From contig NZ_CP070326.1 in the NCBI RefSeq assembly GCF_016917755.1, forward strand, positions 7,626,001 through 7,690,000: DNA of 64,000 nucleotides, in the 5' to 3' direction. Origin of the DNA: Streptomyces noursei (lineage in GTDB: Bacteria > Actinomycetota > Actinomycetes > Streptomycetales > Streptomycetaceae). The position numbers and the translations under genes are program-made. This document shows positions 58,749 to 64,000 of the stretch, piece after piece (the stretch's first letter is position 1; every line of letters begins with the position of its first letter). The notes beneath the pieces are model-generated. The model worked only from the letters and a program-made list of their open reading frames with translations. It was not told where the DNA came from and did no database searches.

Positions 58749-58833
58749 CCGTTCACCGCCCGTGACCGTCCACTGCCGACTGCCGCCCCGGCCTCTCCCG
58801 CAGCGCGGCTCCTGACGTCACGGGAGATCACAT

Positions 58834-58850
58834 GACGCCATGAGGGCGTC
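58834..58850. terminator. Hairpin between the Rv1733c-like and CBS-BON genes
   Basis: GACGCC (58834-58839) and GGCGTC (58845-58850) with a 5-base loop lie between convergent genes, overlapping the CBS-BON stop codon. Confidence 0.4.
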
Positions 58851-59496
58851 ACGGCGGAAGGGCATCGCCCGCCGCGTCCCACTCCGGCCCCCGCCAGGGA
58901 CCCGCACGCCGGTGGGTGAGCCGGTCCACCACCCCGGTGACGCCGTCGATCTGCCGCGTCATCCGGACCAGGGCGGCGGCCTGGCCGCTGCTCTCCAGGG
59001 ATCCCGCCACGGTCACCACGCCGTCACGGACGGAGACGTCGACGCCGGCCGGGTTCAACCACAGGGTGCGGAGCACGACCTCGTCGATCACCTCCTCCCG
59101 GATCTCCTCGTCGGAACGGGCGAAGACCTTGAGGACGTCGCGCCGGGTCAGCATGCCGATGAGGCGGGCCTCCTCGTCCACGACCGGGAGTCGTTCGACG
59201 CCGTACGAGGACATCAGGCGGGCGGCCCTGACGACCGAGTCGTCGGCGCGTACGGTATGGGCCGGGGCGGACATCAGGGTCCGCGCGGAGCGGTCCGGGG
59301 AGCTGTCGCCCGTACGGCGCGCGCGTTCCAGGTCCGTCGCCGAGACGACCCCGATCACCTTGTCGTCGCCGTCGACCACCGGTACGCCGTTGATGCCGAA
59401 CTCGGCCATCCACCGGGTCAGTTCAGCGGCCGACGTGCCGCCGTGCGCGCGGACCACGTCACCGGTCATCACCGCCCCGACCCGTCGCCGCTTCAT
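58849..59496 (-). CDS. CBS-pair protein with C-terminal BON domain
   Basis: A 215-residue protein: CBS1 VGAVMTGDVVRAHGGTSAAELTRWMAEFGINGVPVVD (residues 6-42), CBS2 ARTLMSAPAHTVRADDSVVRAARLMSSYGVERLPVVD (about 71-107) and BON VDVSVRDGVVTVAGSLESSGQAAALVRM (about 151-178). GAGGAGGGAAA precedes Met 59496. It lies 41 bp downstream of the GNAT-acyl-CoA synthetase gene, in the same direction, suggesting one operon. The linker between the CBS repeats is shorter than in the other three CBS-BON proteins. Confidence 0.92.
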   Translation of the reverse strand: MKRRRVGAVMTGDVVRAHGGTSAAELTRWMAEFGINGVPVVDGDDKVIGVVSATDLERARRTGDSSPDRSARTLMSAPAHTVRADDSVVRAARLMSSYGVERLPVVDEEARLIGMLTRRDVLKVFARSDEEIREEVIDEVVLRTLWLNPAGVDVSVRDGVVTVAGSLESSGQAAALVRMTRQIDGVTGVVDRLTHRRAGPWRGPEWDAAGDALPP

Positions 59497-59537
59497 CTCG
59501 TTTCCCTCCTCCCCGCCTTCCGCCGTGCGCTGCCGGC

Positions 59538-62237
59538 TCACGGGAGCCGGCGCAGATACGGGTCGGTCGCCCTGCGCGGCAACAAGCGGACCCGGGCGTC
59601 CACGACGGTGCTGCCGTCGGGCCGCGCGATCACCGGGTTGCACTCGGCCTCGGCCAGCTCCGGAAGGTCGTCGGCCATCTGCGAGAGGCGGGCCAACAGG
59701 TCTTTCAGGGACGCCAGATCGGCCGGCTCGGCGCCGCGGTAGCCGAACAGCAGGGGGGCGCAGCGGGGAGCGGTGAGCAGTTCGTGGACGTCGGTGTCGG
59801 TGAGGGGGGCGAGTCGGGCCGCGTGGTCGGCCAGCAGTTCGCTGGTGGTGCCGCCGGAGCCGAAGACGACCAGGGCGCCGAACACCTCGTCCTGGACCAC
59901 GCCGGCCAGCAGTTCGGTGCCCCGCCGTGCCATGGGCTGGACCAGTGCCCCGGTCATCGCCGGGCCCAGGCGTGCGGTCAGGTCGCGGTAGGCGGTCCGC
60001 ACGGCGTGCGCGCCACGCAGGTCCAGGAGCACGCCGCCCCGCTCGGTCTTGTGGAGCAGGTCGGGTCCCTGCGCCTTGAGGGCCACCACCCCGGCGCGGC
60101 TCGCCAGGCGTGCGGCGGCGTCGACGGCTTCCTGTTCGGTGGTGACGTACGCCTGCGGCAACCGGGGAATGCCGTAACAGCCCAGGAGCCGCGCGGTCTG
60201 CCGGGCGTCCAGCCAGCCGCCGGCCGGGTCCTGGGCGAGGAACCGGGCGACCAGCGCGCGGGCTCCCGCGGAGTCGGCGCCGGCCGGTGCCACCGGTGTC
60301 CCCGGCGGCCGGGCCAGCCAGTAGGCGCGCTCCGTGGCGTGGCGCAGGGCGCGGGCCGCCGACTGGGCTTCGTCGTACGCGGGGACGGCCCGGCCGTCGT
60401 CCGTGGGGAGCAGCCGGACGCGTTCGGGCTGGTCGAGCAGGACCGCGACGACCGGGCAGTGGGCGCGCTCCGGGTGCGGCGAGGTGGTGAGTGCGGTGAC
60501 CAGGTCGGTGCCCACCGCGGTGGTCAGGGCCGTCGGCACCAGGGCGACCAGCACGGCGCTCACCGCTCCCGAGGCCGCGATCCGGTCGACGGCCGCGCTC
60601 AACGCGGGCGCGTCCACCGCCGGCGTGGTGTCGATCGGGTTCCCGGCGCCGGCGCCCGGCGGGAGCAGGGCGAGCAGTTCCGCTCGGAGTGCCGTGGGAA
60701 GTTCCGGGACGACCAGTCCGGCGTCCGCACAGGCGTCGGCGGCCAGGACGCCGACCCCGCCCGCGTTGGAGATCACCGCGACCCGGCCGCCGTCGGGCAG
60801 CGGCTGGGAGTGCAGCAGCGCCGCGGTCTCCAGCAGTTCGCCGAGGGTTTCGGTGGCCGTGATGCCGGCCTGTCGGAACAGCGCCCGCCGGGTCATCGTC
60901 GGGGTCGCCGAGGCCGCGGTGTGGGAGGCGGCGGCGCGGCGCCCGGCCGTCGAGCGCCCCGCGTCGACGGTGAGCACCGGCATCCGCCGGGTGACCCGCC
61001 GGGCGGTGCGGGAGAACGCACGGGGGTTGCCGAACGACTCCAGGTGCAGCAGGGCCAGGTCGGTGTGGTCGTCGCACTCCCACCACTGGAGGAGGTCGTT
61101 GCCGCTCACGTCGCGCTTGTCCCCGAGCGAGACGAAGCTGGAGACGCCGATGCCCAGGCGGGAGAGACCGTCGAGGAGGGCCATCCCGACGCCGCCCGAC
61201 TGGACGGCGACCCCCGCGGTGCCGGGCAGTGGCCGGCCGACGGCGAAGGTCGCGTCGAGGCGGACGTCGGGCTCCGTGTTGGCGATACCCAGGCAGTTCG
61301 GCCCCACCATCCGCATGCCCCAGCGGCGACAGGTCGCCGTCAACTCGGCGGTGCGTGCGGCATCGAGGCCGGCGGTGACCACCACGAGTGCCTTCACCCC
61401 GGCCCGGCCGCACTCGTCGGCGACGCCCGGGACGGCGGCGGCCGGCACCGCCAGGACGGCGAGTTCCGGCGGCTGGGGAAGGTCGCCGACGGACGCGAAC
61501 GCCGGGGTGTGCAGCACGGCGTGGGCATGCGGGTTGACGGCGTGCAGAAGACCGTGGAAGTGGTCCTCGCGCAGGTTGTGCAGGATGACCCGCCCCACCG
61601 ACCCCGGCTTGGTCCCGGCGCCGATGACGGCGACCGAGCGGGGCCGCAGCAGCGGCCACAGACTCGCGGTTCCGGCGGTGCGGCCCCGGAGGTCCACGGC
61701 GGCGAGGTACGCCTCGTCCGGTTCGAGGCGGATCACGCCGTGCACCGTGGTGCCGTCGTACCGCCGGGTGACGTGCAGCCCGAGGTGTGCCAGGACGCGG
61801 TGGATGGGGTGGTTGTCCGCGAGGACGTCGGCCGTGAAGGCGGTGACGCCGTTCTCGCGGGCGGCGTGCACGAGGTGCTCCAGCAAAAGGGTGCCCACGC
61901 CGCGGTGGTGGAAGTCGTCGGCGACGGCCAGGGCGATCTCCCCGGTGGCCGGGTCGTCGCCGGTGTCGTACTCGGCGACGCCGATCAGCCGGTCGCCGTG
62001 CAGGGCGACCAGGGTGCGGTGGCCGGGGCCGTCGGGCGTGCACAGCCGGTCGGCGGCCCGTTCGCCCGAGCGCCGGCTGGCCATGAAGAAGCGGTTGCGC
62101 AGGCTGTCGACGGACATCTCGTCGTAGAGCCGCAGCACCCGTTCGCGGTCCGCCGGGCCCGCCGGGCGCAGGCTGACCGTGCTCCCGTCGGCGAGCAGCG
62201 CGGACACCGTGCCGGCCTCGGACACCAGTTCCGTCAT
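59538..62237 (-). CDS. GNAT acetyltransferase fused to an NDP-forming acyl-CoA synthetase
   Basis: An 899-residue multidomain protein. Residues 15-175 are GNAT (LRPAGPADRERVLRLYDEM, acetyl-CoA loop FHHRGVGTLLLEHLV). A CoA-binding domain follows (LLRPRSVAVIGAGTKPGSVGRVI, about 195), then ligase regions with the phospho-His candidate RRAAASHTAASA (about 430). The C-terminal ATP-grasp domain has ALKAQGPDLLHKTERGGVLLDL (about 720) and FGSGGTTSELLAD. This is the Pat/acetyl-CoA synthetase-like architecture, with GNAT at the N-terminus rather than the C-terminus as in Salmonella Pat. Whether the ligase half is active is open. Met 62237 lies 39 bp after the CBS-BON gene upstream. Confidence 0.92.
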   Translation of the reverse strand: MTELVSEAGTVSALLADGSTVSLRPAGPADRERVLRLYDEMSVDSLRNRFFMASRRSGERAADRLCTPDGPGHRTLVALHGDRLIGVAEYDTGDDPATGEIALAVADDFHHRGVGTLLLEHLVHAARENGVTAFTADVLADNHPIHRVLAHLGLHVTRRYDGTTVHGVIRLEPDEAYLAAVDLRGRTAGTASLWPLLRPRSVAVIGAGTKPGSVGRVILHNLREDHFHGLLHAVNPHAHAVLHTPAFASVGDLPQPPELAVLAVPAAAVPGVADECGRAGVKALVVVTAGLDAARTAELTATCRRWGMRMVGPNCLGIANTEPDVRLDATFAVGRPLPGTAGVAVQSGGVGMALLDGLSRLGIGVSSFVSLGDKRDVSGNDLLQWWECDDHTDLALLHLESFGNPRAFSRTARRVTRRMPVLTVDAGRSTAGRRAAASHTAASATPTMTRRALFRQAGITATETLGELLETAALLHSQPLPDGGRVAVISNAGGVGVLAADACADAGLVVPELPTALRAELLALLPPGAGAGNPIDTTPAVDAPALSAAVDRIAASGAVSAVLVALVPTALTTAVGTDLVTALTTSPHPERAHCPVVAVLLDQPERVRLLPTDDGRAVPAYDEAQSAARALRHATERAYWLARPPGTPVAPAGADSAGARALVARFLAQDPAGGWLDARQTARLLGCYGIPRLPQAYVTTEQEAVDAAARLASRAGVVALKAQGPDLLHKTERGGVLLDLRGAHAVRTAYRDLTARLGPAMTGALVQPMARRGTELLAGVVQDEVFGALVVFGSGGTTSELLADHAARLAPLTDTDVHELLTAPRCAPLLFGYRGAEPADLASLKDLLARLSQMADDLPELAEAECNPVIARPDGSTVVDARVRLLPRRATDPYLRRLP

Positions 62238-62276
62238 CGCACCTCGTCCCTCCACGGGCAGGGCCCGCCTATCGGC

Positions 62277-62951
62277 TCAGCCGGCCACCGTGCGCCGGTT
62301 CGTCGTCGCAACGGTGTGGTCGTCGAACGTCACCTCCACCACGCCCTCCACCGCGCGAACGAGTCGCGCCGCGATGGGTAGCAGCGGGCTGTCCCGGAGC
62401 GGCCCGTGCAGCGTCACCACGCCGTCCTCGACGCTCACTTCGACCCGCCGCGCAGTCCCGGGGAAGAGCCGGTCGACGACTTCCGTCCGCACTTCCGCGG
62501 CCAGGTCCGCATCGGGGCGCAGGAAGACCTTCAGCAGGTCCGCGCGGCTGACGATGCCCTGCAACATGCCGTGCGCGTCGACCACGGGCAGCCGCTTGAC
62601 GGACTTGCGGGCCATGGTCCGCGCCGCCTGGGCGATGGTGTCGTCGGCGTGCACGGTCAGCGCCGGTGCGCTCATCAACTCGCCCGCCGTGCGGCCGCCG
62701 GCCTTGCGCAGGTCGTCCAGCCGCCGCCGCTGTTCCATGCGGTCCGGGTCCGCGTCCCGGAACTCCTCCTTCGGCAGCAGATCGGCCTCGGAGACCACGC
62801 CGATGACCCGCCCCTCGCCCGCGAGCACCGGAAGGGCGCTCACCTTCCACTGCTCCATGGTTTCGACGATCTCCTTGAAGCTGGCCCCCTGACCGACGGC
62901 GACCACCGTCTGGGTCATCACGTCGCTGACCGTGTGCGGGCTGTGCGCCAT
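62277..62951 (-). CDS. CBS-pair protein with C-terminal BON domain
   Basis: A 224-residue paralogue of the protein at 63178: CBS1 VSDVMTQTVVAVGQGASFKEIVETMEQWKVSALPVL, CBS2 AGELMSAPALTVHADDTIAQAARTMARKSVKRLPVVD, then BON VEVSVEDGVVTLHGPLRDSPLLPIAARLVRAVEG. Start 62951. A strong OsdR-type box lies 71 bp upstream. First gene of a likely operon with the GNAT-acyl-CoA synthetase and a further CBS-BON gene. Confidence 0.92.
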   Translation of the reverse strand: MAHSPHTVSDVMTQTVVAVGQGASFKEIVETMEQWKVSALPVLAGEGRVIGVVSEADLLPKEEFRDADPDRMEQRRRLDDLRKAGGRTAGELMSAPALTVHADDTIAQAARTMARKSVKRLPVVDAHGMLQGIVSRADLLKVFLRPDADLAAEVRTEVVDRLFPGTARRVEVSVEDGVVTLHGPLRDSPLLPIAARLVRAVEGVVEVTFDDHTVATTNRRTVAG

Positions 62952-63021
62952 GACGCCGTCTCCTCCGCTCTCCCCCGGGCTGCGACATCTTCAGCGTGCG
63001 ATGGCCCGCCCGCCCCCGGCA

Positions 63022-63036
63022 GGGGCCGTCCGGCCC
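63022..63036 (+). promoter_or_regulatory. OsdR/DevR-type box (GGGGCCGTCCGGCCC)
   Basis: Full match to RGGRCCGNNYGGCCC, 71 bp upstream of the CBS-BON gene starting at 62951. Confidence 0.65.
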
Positions 63037-63177
63037 TACCTCCCGCCGATCGGCCGGGGCGCACCGCGCAGTCGGGGGACCCGGCGCGCCCGTCCGCCGC
63101 CGGGGAGGCGGCCATGACGCCCCGTGTCGTTCGGTGTGGACGGCTCGCCCGCGGGCCCGGCTTCGCCGCGGGCGCGC

Positions 63178-63870
63178 TCATGGATACGAGCCCTGCGAGC
63201 CCGCCCCCGGTGGACCGATGTGCACCGGCGCGACGCCGGTCACGTCGTACGCCACGTCCACCACCCCCTCGATGCCGCGCACCAGACGCGCCACCACGGG
63301 CACCAGGGACCGGTCCCGCATATGCCCGCTCAGCGTGACCACCCCGTCGGCGACCTCGACATGCAGGTCCTTCGTCGGCGCGGCGAAGAACTTCGCCAGC
63401 AGCTGCCGCACCTCCTGCGCGAGGTCGTCGTCGGACCGGAGGAACACCTTCAGCAGATCGGCCCGGCTGACGATGCCCACCAGCAGGCCCTTGGCGTCCA
63501 CGACCGGCAGGCGTTTGACCGACGCCCGGGCCATCGTGCGCGCCGCCTGGGCCAGGGTCGCGTCGCCGTGCACGGTCACCGCGGGACTGGTCATCAGCTC
63601 GCCCGCCGTCACCGCCTCGGCGCGTCGTACGTCGTCGGACAGCCGCAGCCGCGCCAGTCGCTCCGCGTCCGCCTCCCGGAACCCTTCCTTGGGCAGCAGG
63701 TCCGCCTCGGACACCACACCGACCACCCGCCGCTCGGCGGAGACCACCGGCAGCGCGCTCACCCGCCACTGCCGCAGGGTCTCGACGATCTTCTTGAAAC
63801 CGGCCTCGCGGTCGACGGCCGCCACGGGCTGCGTCATGACGTCGCTGACCCTGCGCGGAGTGTTCGGCAT
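63178..63870 (-). CDS. CBS-pair protein with C-terminal BON domain
   Basis: A 230-residue protein: CBS1 VSDVMTQPVAAVDREAGFKKIVETLRQWRVSALPVV, a linker with ADLLPKEGFREADAERLARLRL, CBS2 AGELMTSPAVTVHGDATLAQAARTMARASVKRLPVVD and BON LHVEVADGVVTLSGHMRDRSLVPVVARLVRGIEG. Very similar to the 62277 gene throughout, so a recent tandem duplication is likely. Start 63870; a box lies 110 bp upstream. Confidence 0.92.
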   Translation of the reverse strand: MPNTPRRVSDVMTQPVAAVDREAGFKKIVETLRQWRVSALPVVSAERRVVGVVSEADLLPKEGFREADAERLARLRLSDDVRRAEAVTAGELMTSPAVTVHGDATLAQAARTMARASVKRLPVVDAKGLLVGIVSRADLLKVFLRSDDDLAQEVRQLLAKFFAAPTKDLHVEVADGVVTLSGHMRDRSLVPVVARLVRGIEGVVDVAYDVTGVAPVHIGPPGAGSQGSYP

Positions 63871-63979
63871 GGTGGCGCCTCCTCGGAAGCGGCTCCGCGC
63901 CGCACGGTCACCGTCCGGCCGTCCGGCGCGTGCGGTCCGGCATCACTCCCAGCCTGCGACGTGCCGCCTCGGCCGGACA

Positions 63980-63994
63980 GGGCCGTCCGGCCCC
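63980..63994 (-). promoter_or_regulatory. OsdR/DevR-type box at the window end
   Basis: Minus strand GGGGCCGGACGGCCC, a full consensus match. It lies 110 bp upstream of the CBS-BON gene starting at 63870 and may also serve a divergent gene beyond the window. Confidence 0.6.
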
Positions 63995-64000
63995 TTCCCC

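Noticed and set aside
59784..62381. 865-residue plus-strand frame opposite the acyl-CoA synthetase gene
   Set aside because: Antisense shadow typical of high-GC DNA; the minus-strand product has clear GNAT, CoA-binding and ATP-grasp motifs.
1..64000. tRNA, rRNA and riboswitch search by eye
   Set aside because: No cloverleaf with a GTTC-type T-loop and matching acceptor stem, and no recognisable riboswitch core, was seen; short ones could still be missed without a covariance-model scan.

Overview
The window is high-GC actinobacterial DNA, almost certainly from a Streptomyces or close relative. The evidence is the strong G/C third-position bias in every real gene, frequent GTG starts, lipoprotein and Tat-free secreted proteins of streptomycete type, two mycothiol-type DinB-fold proteins, ECF sigma factors with actinobacterial partner domains, and a DevR/DevS (OsdR/OsdK) hypoxia system. 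No rRNA, tRNA or CRISPR array was found.

Left part (1 to about 39.7 kb) is accessory chromosome: short, mostly unrelated transcription units, many of them a regulator paired with an enzyme. These include YCII plus ECF sigma factor, lipoprotein plus histidine kinase, LysR with a divergent VOC protein, TetR with a divergent amidohydrolase, NarL-type two-component system followed by a ribosome-inactivating-protein-like ORF, an SDR behind an iron box, P450 plus acyltransferase, an HTH membrane protein divergent from a DUF4232 lipoprotein, FAD monooxygenase divergent from TetR, an HTH repressor divergent from an alpha/beta hydrolase, an ECF41-type sigma factor, and an ABC-F protein behind a seven-residue leader peptide. 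Decay is visible throughout: an LLM oxidoreductase, a VOC/Gfo-Idh junction, an SDR stub and an IS5-type transposase stub are all broken. Several divergent promoters carry clear inverted repeats that are probably the operators of the adjacent regulators. A short Streptomyces-type repeat sits in frame inside two unrelated genes (ECF sigma factor near 2.15 kb and ABC-F near 37.16 kb).

Right part (about 39.7 to 64 kb) is a coherent hypoxia/dormancy island. It holds a GNAT-AAA+ fusion, a P-type ATPase fused to a hemerythrin domain, an Acg-like nitroreductase, four CBS-BON proteins, two tandem universal stress proteins, an HTH-PPOX protein, nicotinate phosphoribosyltransferase, a DUF1918 protein, a group 3b-like [NiFe]-hydrogenase operon with an embedded cyclic-nucleotide-binding-type protein and its maturation protease, an Rv1733c-like membrane protein, and a GNAT-acyl-CoA synthetase fusion. 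At its centre lie a GAF-GAF histidine kinase (osdK/devS) and its NarL-type response regulator (osdR/devR), convergent and sharing a perfect 18-bp palindrome as terminator. A 15-bp palindromic motif, RGGRCCGNNYGGCCC, occurs upstream of most transcription units here. Three copies are identical, including one on each side of the osdR/Rv1733c-like divergent promoter, so the island reads as an OsdR regulon with its regulator inside it.

Functional reading (inference): under low oxygen or redox stress the heme-type GAF kinase activates OsdR. OsdR then turns on hydrogen/NAD(P)H metabolism (hydrogenase), NAD salvage (PncB), flavin enzymes (Acg, PPOX), protein acetylation or acyl-CoA handling (two GNAT fusions), metal/redox homeostasis (ATPase-hemerythrin) and nucleotide-sensing CBS/USP proteins.
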